A stretch of DNA of 64,000 nucleotides from Melastoma dodecandrum (Eukaryota; Streptophyta; Magnoliopsida; Myrtales; Melastomataceae). The DNA is taken from positions 124,001 through 188,000 of the forward strand of contig JARUPY010000101.1 of assembly GCA_029817715.1 (NCBI GenBank), written 5' to 3'. A program made the position numbers and the translations under genes. Below the pieces are notes generated by a model. That model saw nothing but the letters and a program-made list of their open reading frames with translations, made no database searches and was not told the DNA's origin. Numbering within the stretch: position 1 is the first letter of the stretch; each line of letters opens with the position of its first letter. Positions 11,335 through 22,058 of this stretch are shown here, piece by piece.

Positions 11335-12191
11335 CTCCTCCTTAAGGTTGTTGAGGAAACACTCCAAGTTTTTGTCTGAGATGCTGAGCTGATCTTTCGG
11401 TAAAGACTTAGTCAGAATATCCGCGACTTGATCTCGAGATGGACAATATTCGATCTTAACTCACCATTCTTCACCGCTTCTCGAATCGGATGATACTTGA
11501 CCGAAATATGTTTTGTCCTACCATATTGAACCGGATTTTGAGCTATTGCAATAGCAGACTTGTTGTCAACATATATCACTGTGGGAACCACTTGTTTCCA
11601 GCCCATGTCCTCAAGAACTTTTCTCAACCAAATCGCTTGATTGCTGGCCGCTGCAACTGAAACATACTCTGCCTCGGCGGAGGATTGAGCTACAACTTCT
11701 TGCTTTTTTGAATTCCAAGCAAATACTCCACTTCCAAACGAGAACGAAAAACCTGACGTGCTTTTCGAGTCCTCAATACTTCCAGTCCAATCACTATCGC
11801 AGAAACCTTGGAGGTTTGAACTTTTATTCTTCACAAACCGAATACTAAAATCAACCGTGCCTTTCACATACCTCAACACTCTTTTTGCAGCACAAAGATG
11901 GATTTGGCTCGGAGATTGCATAAATCTAGACAAATAAATAGCTGCAAACATTAGATCTGGGTGCGATGTTGATAAATACAACAAACTTCCAATAATACTT
12001 CTAAACAACATCGCATCGGCCGCATCACTTCCATCATCCTTCACCAACTTTAAATTAGCAACGAGAGGAGTCGGTACCGACTTAGCTTCATTCATTCTGA
12101 ATTTTTTCAGTAAGTCCGTGGCATACTTTTTTTGATTAAAAAAGATACCGTCATCTTCTTGATGTATCTCGAACCCCAAAAAATAATGCAT
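11335..12191 (-). pseudogene. Copia 2a 3' part: RT end and RNase H
   Basis: The frame 12189-11412 (-) begins MHYFLGFEIHQEDDGIFF and continues through LLYLSTSHPDLMFA, GFCDSDWTGS, QSSAEAEYVSVAAAS and YVDNKSAIAIAQNPV, the ordered RT-end and RNase H motifs of Copia. The frame is open but starts in mid-RT and has no YVDD box. At about 12192 it abuts the signal-peptide piece of a glycine-rich protein gene. The duplicate is at 43523-44346. Confidence 0.8.
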
Positions 12192-12270
12192 CAACGGCGG
12201 TGGTGATAAGGAGTAAGATGGCCATGAACATGAAAACAAAGGGAAGCTTGAGGGTTGTCATGATCTTCAT
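12151..12270 (-). pseudogene. Glycine-rich protein signal peptide fused to Copia tail
   Basis: The start ATG at 12270 and the following hydrophobic stretch (MKIMTTLKLPFVFMFMAILL) match the 5' end of the glycine-rich gene at 17838. At about 12192 the host sequence ends and Copia begins. The frame continues 11 codons into Copia in a non-native frame and stops, giving a 39-residue ORF that is mostly signal peptide. The upstream 150 bp is also conserved with the parent gene, so it could still be transcribed. It is duplicated at 44306-44425. Confidence 0.6.
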
Positions 12271-12420
12271 GGTTCTGAAAAGAGGGAGAGGGGTGGAGAG
12301 TGTGTTCTTATAGAGATGGATGGATGGATAGAGATGGGTTTTGGGGGGAGACAAGATCATTTATTGGGAGGGAGAGTGTGTTTGTTTAAGAGGATTACAG
12401 GTCACGGTTGAAAGACTTGC
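12271..12420 (-). promoter_or_regulatory. Copied upstream region of glycine-rich gene
   Basis: Nearly identical to 17839-17985, upstream of the fuller gene. It includes a TATAAGA motif about 40 bp before the ATG on the - strand. Whether it works as a promoter is unknown. Confidence 0.4.
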
Positions 12421-12965
12421 TAGTGCTATAAGCTAAGATCTGTCGTAATGCATTGTTGCCCACGTGTCGACCTCTGATTGGAAGTATGGTGAAACGTGAC
12501 GGAAATATACTGAATATTGGCTCATCCTGTCCAAAGACACGACACCATCTAAAAGTTCCTAACATTCGATTTTTGTTTCTGTCTAGCAGTTTTGTGGATC
12601 GGTGTGAAGGATTTATTTGATCCAGACTTGGTATATTCGTTTAGGATAGATCGTTTTAAGATTACGTAATTCACGACGATCGAGTAAATAACGTTCATCA
12701 CGATCACAATTCACGATGATTGAGTAAGTCAGGTCCACGAAAACTAAAACATAAATTCGAACATGAATCTATCTACGAATCCACCTATTTTTTTTCCGCT
12801 TAGTTTTAATTTTGACATGAATATCTATTCTCGAATAATTGTAGGAGTTATGGACTTGGTCGATATTTATAAAATAAAATAAAACACATTTTTTATTTAA
12901 TTTTGGCGTCAAATTGGACACATTTCACTACGTAATGAAATGTTTATGAAATACACTAGTCCGAG
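12421..12965. other. Non-coding duplicated spacer
   Basis: I see no gene. The sequence is repeated at 18487-18726 plus 20829-21090 (split there by a solo LTR) and at 44706-45268. It contains short repeats of an ACGATCGAGTAA type near 12660-12730. Confidence 0.6.
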
Positions 12966-13390
12966 ATGATGTTGGGGATAGGCCACGTAAGGTTTTGTGA
13001 TACTTATGACGAGTTATCCAGAGCCGAGACCATGAATGAGTTTTGCTCGAGGATGTCGAACGAAGATATGAGCATCGAACCAGCCGATGAACGCCAAGAC
13101 AAGCGCGCCCCTGTCTTCTCGATGTGTGCAACCGGGTCACATCGCTGAGGAAGAGGGACGACAAACTGAGTGATGATCAGCCGAGTTTGGGTGGAGTTTA
13201 AGATGATGCATGCGGCAGGCTATTCAGGGGAGAGAAAGGTGCAGGCAGTGAATGAAGGAGACAAGCCTGTGACGATCGTCTTTGCTGCTGATGGCCCAGT
13301 TCAGGATTGGCCTGCATTTCCTTTGCTCGGAAGATTAGATACAGAGTGTTGGCTACTTGAAGATGATGTAACTCATCAACAGTTATGAGC
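12966..13390 (+). pseudogene. DUF594 remnant upstream of gene B
   Basis: Fragments in shifting frames match the DUF594 end of the family: GIGHVRFCDTYDELS, then NEFCSRMSNEDMSIEPAD, then RVWVEFKMMHAAGYSGE and PVTIVFAADGPVQDWPAF. Stops and frameshifts (for example after 13140) make it non-coding. Related copies lie at 21088-21502 and 45269-45691. It is the tail of an older gene copy whose front has been lost. Confidence 0.75.
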
Positions 13391-13937
13391 ATGGAACCGG
13401 CAGATGAGTTCAAAGGAAAATGGTGTACCTCGGTATCATGCAATTCCTGCTATCTAGCGAAAGCGCCGAGGCAAATGCACAAGGTGGCGCAAGTGGCAGG
13501 CCACAACAGAGCGGGAAGTGCACGCTGGAGTGGAGATTCGGGGCGGAGAAAGTGTCTGCAATGTTGCTTTTCCAGTTGATGATTCACTTTCGTGTCAACC
13601 CAAGTTTCCTGCATCCCGAAGAAAAGTATCTTTACTGGAGAGATCAGGTAGCCCGTGATTCGGGGAATTATCGAAATATACCATGGATACCTCAAACACC
13701 AAAAAGGAGGTAAACCAGACGAAGAGAATGTGATACTTAGTGACTGATTCACAACTTAATCATGTAAAGTTTTGTTCCACAGATTTTGAGCTAAATCCAA
13801 CAAGTTAAGTGTATTCTTTGCAGTACTAAGGGGCGTTTAAGTTTTGAGAACCTACAACTTGTGGCATTATCATTCCAGGATTCGGCACATGTAAGCTCGT
13901 ACAAAAAAACGCAGCCTCAAACAAGCTAGCTGTCGTC
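13391..13937 (+). other. 5' flank of gene B
   Basis: Non-coding. It is nearly identical to 21505-22058 in front of fragment E and similar to the flanks of genes A, C and D. It probably contains the promoter and 5' UTR of gene B; no clear TATA box is seen. Confidence 0.5.
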
Positions 13938-15982
13938 ATGGTTCAAAGTTTCATGCCGGCGAGCTTGCAGGAAATCTGGAACGCTTCTAACGTTCGAGGT
14001 TTCATGATGCTTAGCCTTTTCCTCCAGGTGCTATTCGCATCCACCGCCCACCTGAGGAAGGCTTCCACCAGCAGGTTCTTTCTGCTTGTTATATGGTCGG
14101 CCTACTTCACGGCAGATTGGGTGGTGACGTTCACGTTTGGGCTTATCTCAAATGCACAACGAATCGACTCGATCTCCCCTCCGGAAGTCAACGAGAACCT
14201 CATGGCTTTTTGGGCTGCTTTCCTCCTGATCCACCTCGGCGGTCCGGACACGATCACCGCCTTCTCCCTAGAGGACAATGCCCTTTGGATGCGCCATCTA
14301 GTTGGGCTCGTCGCCCAATTGTCCACCTTCGTTTACATATTCTTCAAGACCCTCCCTGACAATAACCTCATCGCCCCCACAATCCTGATTGCCGTCGCTG
14401 GAGCAATCAAGTACGGGGAGAGGACCAGATCGTTATATCTTGCAAGCATGGAAAACCTCAAGAAGTCCACCGGGAAACTGCCTGTTACAAGTCTTGAAGC
14501 CTTGGAAAGAGGAGTTTTTCCTGATGAAAATACTGGGAAAGAAGCCTATTACTTCTTCCAAATATTCAAAGGACTGGTCGTAGAAATCAATCCCAACCAT
14601 GCCGAGCGAGCACAGAGCCTTGAGCTCTTCCAACAGAAAGATGCGAAAGAGGCGTTTGACCTGATGGCAGCCGAGCTGAATTTTCTGTTCGAATTGTTCT
14701 ACACGAAAATCTCACCCGTAAATTCTTGGTTGGGGGTGAGCGTTCGCATCATCACATTGTATAGCGTTATTGGGGCTCTAATATTGTACAGCCTTTTGGA
14801 GAAGAAGAAATTCCATGAGGTTGATATTTGGATCACCTATTTCTTGCTTGGCGGCACTGTTACTCTAGAGATGACTATCGGAATGATGATCATTTATTCC
14901 AATTGGCAGGGTCCGATGACGTGGTCCCAATGTTTTTGGACTCTACTTCAAGGAGTGTGCTTTGTCATTCCGGTTTGTATAATCCTGTCTGTAGGAGTAA
15001 TCTTGTTAGCTCTGTGTGGTTGCTTTGAAGTCGTTGAGAACTCGTGGAGCAAGAAGTTGGGCGCGTTCAGTTTGTTGTCGCATTGCATCGAACATTGTCA
15101 GAGAGGTGGTAATAAACCTTTGAAGTATGCTCACTTGATTTACCGCAAGCCTGACCTCGTTGCATTCTCTTTATTTCCGGATAATCGAAGAAGCTACTTC
15201 ATCTGAAGAACTTTTGAATCTCTGCAGGAACTGTCACCAGAAGAAAAAAGGGAGGCGTATCATGGAATGTCTTTGATACGGAAACCCGAGACTTCATTTT
15301 CAAGGAGTTGAAGGAAAGAGCATCGGCGGCCGATGACGAGAACCAAGTGAAGGAGATCTACGAGGCGAGAGGGAGCTGGATATTGACGAAATTAGGGAAC
15401 TCGGATGGGTTGATGCGATATGTGAAGAAGTTTGACTACGACAGGAGCCTTCTAGCGTGGCACATCTCCACCGAAATCTGCAATAATGCCAACAGAGCCG
15501 TGGAGGTAGCCGACAGCAAGCAGAGGAAGTTGGCCGTTAAGTTGTCGGATTACATGCATTATCTCCTGATCAAGAAGCCCGTGATGATGTCTGCCATGGC
15601 GGGGATTAGCCGCATAAGGTATGGCGATACTTGTGCCAAAGTAAAACATTTCTACAGGGTATACGAAGCACAGACCGTGACTGAGTTCTGCAATAAGATA
15701 TTGAACGAAGATACGAGCATCGAACCCGTTGACGTGTACAAAGACAAACGCACCTCCGTCTTGTCGGACGCGTGCGATCTTGTCAGATTACTGATGGAGA
15801 AGGACAACAAATGGGAGATAATAAGTGGAGTCTGGGTGGAGCTGCTCACGTATGCGGCCGGCCACTGCAGGGCTGAGAAACATGCTCGGGCAGTGAGCAA
15901 GGGAGGAGAGCTCGTGACGATCGTCTGGCTGCTGATGGCTCACTTGGGGATCGGCCCACATTTCCCGTATCCCGATGATTAA
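13938..15982 (+). CDS. DUF4220/DUF594 membrane protein, gene B (two exons)
   Basis: Exon 1 is 13938-15144 and exon 2 is 15228-15982, with lengths identical to gene A (1207 and 755 nt), giving 653 residues. The intron 15145-15227 begins GCAAGC where genes A and C have GTAAGC, so gene B needs a GC-AG splice. If it fails, translation ends at 15206, leaving DUF4220 without DUF594. The domains are as in gene A: a multi-pass DUF4220 region with LGGPDTITAFSLEDNALW, and a C-terminal DUF594 block (KWEIISGVWVELLTYAAGHC). The start context differs: the second and third residues are Val-Gln, as in E and D, rather than Ala-Glu as in A and C. No stops or frameshifts are seen. Function is unknown. Confidence 0.85.
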
Positions 15983-17330
15983 AACTAAAATGGCATATCG
16001 GTTTGCTGGGATTGATTTCATTTATCAGATTGTGTGTGTAGTCAAAAGATTTATGCATCAGCTAACACTTCAGATTGTAAGTCGGAGCTTAACTCATCAG
16101 CTGTCGTAACCGGTGGGCCACCGTCGATAATTCATTGAAAAATGAATAAGTAATAAATAACTTTTCCAGAAAAATATTGAAAATTAATTTGAAATAAATA
16201 ATAAAAATTAATAAATCCTCCATCCGTAAAAACTTGTCACCAAAACTTCGTAACTTAAGCCGTTAGGTTATAACTTAATAAAATTGGAGAGAAGAAGCAG
16301 TATAACAATGAATATGAGGCGGGAAAACCCTTGGAGGCAACGTGCGGAGGTTTGTTTCGAGATAGTTTTTGTTTGTAAGATATTTCTCAGTTTTAAAATT
16401 ATAAAATATTGATTTATGAGGTATGCGTTATTATTAACTGAGTTTATTATATAATTTTGTTATCAATTTTTGAATTTTTTCATGCTAAAGTTAAACAAAC
16501 AGTTTTTATTTATCGACAAATTTTTTTTTTAATTTTATTTTAAGTGTTCGAAGGCGAGATCAACTTAGTTGAAAGTTGAAGTTGGACGATTAATGAAAGA
16601 CAAATGATGGTGGTTGAAATTTCACTATTACATGAGACGAGTCAGATTATATTAAAGGCTTATTTAACTTTACTTAAAGAAATTTAAGATCGATCAAAAT
16701 CAATATAAAATAAAAATTGATGATTATAATATAAGTTAAATTAACAAAAAAATCGAGAATATAAACGTATATTTTATATTTTAAGTAAATAATATTCTAA
16801 ATGTAATGTTTTTTAAAAAATTGTTTATAAATCTCTCTGGAACTTTTTTTTTATAGGAGATGAAACTCGTCATCATTTTGCGGATAAATGTTACCAAAAT
16901 CTCAGAACGTGCGGTGGTTTCGTGTTTCGGTTCGTGCTTTGACATCAATAAAAGTAACCGAATCACGTTTCCTTTTTTTTATTTCCCCTTTTGGTTTATC
17001 TAAATATTTATCCTGTTAAATTGAAATATAAGTAACTTTATTACAGTATTATTTCATGTGAGGGCCAAAAAGCGAGTGGCGGACGGATAGATCACGACAG
17101 TTGAGTTGGGCGGGAGTCGGCAAATGTTCGTTTGTTTATTGTTCCCACTAAACTTATCCATCAAACTTTCCCATAATCTCATACCCAAATCCACTAATGT
17201 ATTAAACTAATCATTAATTAACATAATTTACAAACTTAAGAGAGATTTAACACAAACTCATCCTCTTCTCTCTCTCTCTTTTTATTCATTATACATAGAT
17301 GCAAAATCTTTCTTTTACTTTCCAATAAGG
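15983..17330. other. AT-rich intergenic region
   Basis: I see no gene. 15983-16280 is the 3' flank shared with gene C (48228-48540). From about 16280 to 17330 the sequence is AT-rich and appears only here in the window. A CT-rich run sits at about 17260-17285. Confidence 0.6.
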
Positions 17331-17405
17331 TTGAAAAGCATTAGGAATGCATCATCATCATCATCACCATCATTACTCATAGTAATCTCATTACAATACA
17401 CAAAC

Positions 17406-17838
17406 TCAACAGTAGGCGACGCAGTTCTTCTCGCAGTCCATCGTGCATCCTCCCCCGCCTCCCCCTGCGCCGTACCCCTTCCCGGAGCGGCTGTACGAGG
17501 TGAAGCACTTCGCGGGGCACGTCAGCTTCTTATTGTAACACGACCCCTTCTGCTTGCAAACCACGCCTCCCCTGGAGTAACCCCCGCTAGGTCCCCCGAA
17601 CCCGAACCCCCATACCCTCCTCCGAAGCGCTCCACGGCTGCCCCCCGAATCCCGGGATCCCACTCCCTGGCCCGAAAGGGATGCCCCCGCCGTCATTGCT
17701 GCCGCCTCCGCAGCCGCCTTTGTAGGGGGCCTTGGGGCGAGTCCTGGCGGAGGAGGTGAAGGCAGGGATGGTGATAAGTAGTAAGATGGCCATGAACATG
17801 AAAGCAAAGGGGAGCTTGAGGGTCGTCATGGTCTTCAT
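17406..17838 (-). pseudogene. Cysteine/glycine-rich secreted protein gene, frameshifted
   Basis: The start ATG at 17838 opens a signal peptide (MKTMTTLKLPFAFMFMAILL) and then a Gly-rich stretch (GGCGGGSNDGGGIPFGPGSG) that stops at 17587. The conserved C-terminus lies in another frame and ends at 17406. It has eight cysteines in a pattern containing KLTCPAKCFTSYSRSGKGYG and a C-terminal CVAYC, typical of a plant family of small secreted Cys/Gly-rich proteins of unknown role. The switch falls near 17610-17640 in a G-rich tract. It needs a frameshift; I see no good intron there. It may be a recent pseudogene or a sequencing error. Its signal-peptide end is copied at 12192-12270 and 44347-44425. 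Confidence 0.65.
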
Positions 17839-18000
17839 GGTTCTGAAAAGAGGGAGAGGGGTGGAGAGTGTGTTCTTATAGAGATGGATGGATGGATAGA
17901 GATGGGTTTTGGGGGGAGACAAGATCATTTATTGGGAGGGAGAGTGTGTTTGTTTAAGAGGATTACAGGTCACGGTTGAAAGACTTGCTGCGCACTTGCA
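17839..18000 (-). promoter_or_regulatory. Upstream region of Cys/Gly-rich gene
   Basis: This region is conserved in three places in the window (here, 12271-12420 and 44426-44600). On the - strand a TATAAGA motif lies at about 17881-17875, roughly 40 bp before the ATG, which would leave a very short 5' UTR. The function is inferred from position only. Confidence 0.4.
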
Positions 18001-18098
18001 TGAATTTACTACACATGTCCCCATTCCCATCTCCATCACCAGCTCCTCTCTTCCCCTACTACTGATGATATATCTTATCCAAAGAAAGAAAAAATATA

Positions 18099-18469
18099 CG
18101 GCAAAATATAAGATTATGGCCTCGACTAACTTTCTGTTTTGGTCTAAACTTGGTTATAGATTTTGATCCGAATTTTCATTTTAACTTATTTTATGGTCAG
18201 ACAACGACGATGTTACGGAGCTTGCTGACGTGGATCCGAAATGGCAATATTATGGCCAGACACGTCACTCTTACCTCAGATCCACGTCAGCAGTCGTTAT
18301 GTCCACGTCAGCAAGTTCAGTCGTTATGTCCACGTCAGTAAGTTCTGTAAAGTCGTCGTTGTCTGAAATAGGTTAAAATGAAAGTTCGGGTCAAAATCAT
18401 ATAACAAATAAAGTTTAGGCCAAAATATAAAGTTGGTCAATAATTAAGGCTATAATTTGATATTTTTCC
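18099..18469. mobile_element. Foldback MITE with 8-bp target duplication
   Basis: A 371 bp element with long imperfect terminal inverted repeats. The left arm (18099-18235) and right arm (18330-18469) pair over most of their length, including CAGACAACGACGA and TGACGTGGA. It is flanked by AAAATATA at 18091-18098 and 18470-18477. The related sequence at 44685-44715 lacks the element and keeps one target copy. It has no coding capacity. TSD length and long arms suggest a hAT- or Mutator-related MITE. Confidence 0.75.
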
Positions 18470-18477
18470 AAAATATA

Positions 18478-18726
18478 TTGAATAGTTAGTGCTATAAGCT
18501 AAGATCTATCGTAATGCATTGTTGTCCACGTGTCGACCTCTGATTGGAAGTCTGGTGAAACGTGACCGAAATATAGTGAATATTGGCTCCTCTGGTCCAA
18601 AGACACGACACTTTTTAAAAGTTCCAAACATTCGATTTTTGTTTCTGTCTAACAGTTTTGTAGATATGTTTGAAGGATTTATTCGATTCAGACTTGGTAT
18701 ATTCGCTTATGATCCATAGTCGTAAG
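18478..18726. other. Non-coding spacer left of solo LTR
   Basis: Duplicated spacer, matching 12430-12650 and 44700-44935. I see no gene. Confidence 0.55.
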
Positions 18727-19014
18727 TGCTACACTAAGAGGGGGGGTGAATTAGTGTTAATCTCCAAATTTGGATTTGAACGCTTTTTCGTTTTACCCCG
18801 CAGCGGAAGAAAGCTTCTGTTCAACAGAACCGTAGATATGTTTCTGTACAACAGAACGTTCAAGTGTGTTCGCAATTTGTCTGATTGGACACAAGGATTT
18901 TTATAGTGGTTCGGCAAATTGCTTACGTCCACTCTTCACCCAAATATTTGGATAGTTTCCACTCAAATGTATCTCTGTACAAATTACACAAATAATAGCA
19001 ACTGAAAACAGACC

Positions 19015-19330
19015 AAAAGGTTCTGTACAATAGAGGCTTGAGTGGCAGAGCACAGACCAGAAGGTTCAGTACCGTAAAGGCATGTTACGAAGCACAAACC
19101 CGAAGGTTCTGTACTATAGTAACTTAAGCTCAATACAGACCAGAAGGTTCTGTATCGAAGGAGGTTAGGCACAACACAGACCAGAAGGTTCTGTGTCGAA
19201 GAAGATAAGGCACAACACAGACCAGAAGGTTCTGTATCGAATGTGTTAACCTTCTATAGCACAGATCAAGAGATTCTGTACTAAAGATGTTAACCTTCTA
19301 TAGAACAGATCCAAGGATTCTGTATCACAT
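19015..19330. repeat. LTR tandem array of GAAGGTTC-type units (solo LTR)
   Basis: Diverged tandem units of about 40 bp, each of the form CACAGACCAGAAGGTTCTGT plus a variable tail. The palindromic core GAAGGTTC occurs about six times by eye across the solo LTR. Equivalent arrays occupy 27500-28050 and 37800-38290. Confidence 0.8.
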
Positions 19331-19639
19331 AAGGTATTGCACAGACGTAGAGTTCTATACAATGAATGTCAATCTTTAACAAACCAAAATGGTTCGTATT
19401 AGAAATGACTTGAGTTATATATAGACTGTAAGGTTCTGCACTAAAGTAGATTCAGACCTGAAGGTTCTACTCTACAGAAGGTTATATAGATCCGAAGATT
19501 CTACACAACAGTAGCTTGCACGCGTTAACGTGACTAATAAGGTAGCAAATGCGCAATCCCTCAAGGATAACAACTTCGTGGCGTACCCCACGCGAGTACG
19601 TAGCGAGCCCTGCGCAAGCAAACAACGTTCCCATTGTTT

Positions 19640-19845
19640 TAGGGTGGACAACGTGCCTTTTGTCCTAAGGTAGACAGCGTACCCTCTGTCCTGGGGTGAC
19701 AGCCTTTATCCTGTCCTCAGGTGACAACCTTCCTCTTGTCCTGAGGTTGAACAGCGTTCCCTCTGTTCTGGGGTGACAGCCTTCCTCCTGTCCTGAGGTG
19801 ACAGCCTTCCTTCTGTCCTAAGGTGACAGCCTTCCTCTTAGGTTC
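19640..19845. repeat. Minisatellite specific to the solo LTR
   Basis: About seven imperfect units of roughly 25-30 bp, of the form GTGACAGCCTTCCTCCTGTC. At the same LTR position the full-length element has an unrelated array based on CACGCAAGC (28270-28480 and 38480-38670). Confidence 0.7.
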
Positions 19846-20828
19846 CTGCACACATAGCTCTACACAACAGAAGCTGGTTAGTCCCTCACCTTCTATGCTC
19901 CCGAGGTTCAGCCCTTCTCTCCGACCCGCTGCACGTTGATCACATGACCTCCAGCCGTGCCTCCTGCCAACGTATCCTGCAGCTTGCAGTCGAGTCCCTC
20001 GAGCCCCTGAGTCACTTTCCCAAAAGGTTTCACCAACAATGCAGCCTCCGCCGGTAGTGCTCCTCGTGTGACTAACTCGAAGGAATGAAAGAACTAAAGC
20101 TCAAGCACATGCTCTCTCTAGACAGAATGGGATGGATGGTTTTTTTTTTCGTTTTGGGAGAGAACATGGCTATTTATACATGTAAAAGGATAAAATACAA
20201 AAGGTAAAAATATAAATCAATAATCTGCAAAATAAGAAATAAAAAATTAGTTTACAAAATAAACAGAATGATATACACGTGCATTAATTCAGCAAGGAAG
20301 ATACTCATATCAAAATAGAATAAGAATATGATAGTTTTCCTAAATAATACATCACAGAAGGTATCGCAGAAGGTTCTGCTCGATAACCTTCTACAAATGA
20401 AAATAATCGAAGATTTATTTCCATTGGGGTAATGATTTGTTTCATCCTGATAAAAACACACGTGAGAGTGTATCTGGACAGGTTTGTAGTGATTTGCAAT
20501 CAAATAATGTTCGTATATTGATCAAGTAAGCTTACAGAAGCCTGTAGACCAAAAACAATAGAACATTTCCATATATAGAAGATACATTTCCTTCTACATG
20601 AAATATTATCTCCAATATGTCTATTTGAAAATCAAATAGTGGTAATCTGATCAGATAATTATCATAATCAGAGAATGTGTATTTCGTAATTAAATAATTG
20701 ATAACTAATCATTTAATTACAAAAATAATTCTTACAAGAAGTCCTTAACAAGATAAGCTTCTGTAAAATAGAATGTTCGACCTTCTGTAGTACAGAGGGT
20801 CCGGTTCATCATTAAAACCATCCCAACA

Positions 20829-21087
20829 GTAAGATTTTGTAATTTACGACGATCGAGTAAGTGACGCCCATCATGATCATAATTCACGATGATCGAGTAA
20901 ATCGGGTTCATGAAAACTAAAATATAATAAATAGACTGAGACACGACTACTGAAATTCGAACATGTCACCTAATATTTTCTGCTTAGTTTTAGTTTTGAC
21001 ATGAATACCTATTCTCGAATAATTGTAGGAGTTATGGACTTGGTCGATATTTATAAAATAAAATAAAATACATTTTTTTATTTAATT
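20829..21087. other. Non-coding spacer right of solo LTR
   Basis: Continuation of the duplicated spacer (compare 12660-12965 and 44940-45268). I see no gene. Confidence 0.55.
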
Positions 21088-21502
21088 TTGGTGTCGGGGA
21101 CAGACCACGTAAGGTTTTGTGATACTTGTGCCGAGGTATCCAGAGCCGAGACCATGAATGAGTTCTGCTCGAGGATGTCGAACGAAGATATGAGCATCGA
21201 ACTGGCCGATGAACAAGCACGCCCCTGTCTTCTCGATGTGTGCAACCGGGTCATATCGCTGAGGCAGAGGGACGACAAACTGGGTGATGATCAGCCGAGT
21301 TTGGGTGGAGTTTAAGAAGATGTATGCGGCAGGCTATTCAGGGGAGAGAAATGTGCGGGCAGTGAATGAAGGAGACAAGCCTGTGACAATCGTCTTTGCT
21401 GCTGATGGCCCAGTTCGGGATTGCCCTGCATTTCCCTTGCTTGGAAGATTAGATACAGAGTGTTGGCTACTTGAAGATGATGTAACTCATCAACAGTTAT
21501 GA
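21088..21502 (+). pseudogene. DUF594 remnant upstream of fragment E
   Basis: Copy of the remnant at 12966-13390, with the same blocks (NEFCSRMSNEDMSIE, VWVEFKKMYAAGYSGE, PVTIVFAADGPVRD) in broken frames. It lacks a few bases relative to the 13 kb copy (shortened after ADEQ). Non-coding. Confidence 0.7.
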
Positions 21503-22058
21503 GCATGGAACCGGCAGATGAGTTCAAAGGAAAATGGTGTACCTCGGGATCATGCAATTCCTGCAATCTGGCGAAAGCGCCGAGGCAAATGCACAAGGTG
21601 GCGCAAGTGGCAGGCCACGACAGAGCGGGAAGTGCACGCGAGAGTGGAGATTCGGGTCGGAGAAAGCGTCTGCAATGTTGCTTTTCCAGTTGATGATTCA
21701 CTTTCGTGTCGACCAAAGTTTCCTGCGTCCCGAAGAATAGTATCTTTATTAGACAAGAGATCAGGTAGCCCGTGATTCGGGAAATTATCGAAATATACCA
21801 TGGACAAGCACCTCAAACACCAAAAAGGAGGTAAACCAGATGAAGAGAATGTGATACTTAGTTACTGATTCATAACTTAATCATGTAAAGTTTTGTTCCA
21901 CAGATTTTGAGCTAAATCCAACAAGTTAAGTGTATTCTTTGCAGTACTAAGGGGCGTTTAAGTTTTGAGAACCTACAACTTGTGGCATTATCATTCCAGG
22001 ATTCGGCACATGTAAGCTCGTACAAAAAAACGCAGCCTCAAACAAGCTAGCTGTCGTC
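21503..22058 (+). other. 5' flank of fragment E
   Basis: Nearly identical to the gene B flank (13391-13937). Non-coding. Confidence 0.5.

Larger units (their letters stand above)
18727..20828 (-). mobile_element. Solo LTR of SIRE/Maximus-like Copia family
   Basis: 2102 bp, bounded by TGCTACACTAAG and CCCAACA and flanked by the 5-bp duplication GTAAG (18722-18726 and 20829-20833). It matches the LTRs of the full element at 27219-39713 at both ends. No internal domain is present, so it is the product of LTR-LTR recombination. The related sequence at about 12655-12665 lacks the insertion. Orientation is given by the full element. Confidence 0.9.

Noticed and set aside
18670..18906. Open frame across the LTR border
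   Set aside because: It crosses the solo LTR boundary and the G run; no domain.
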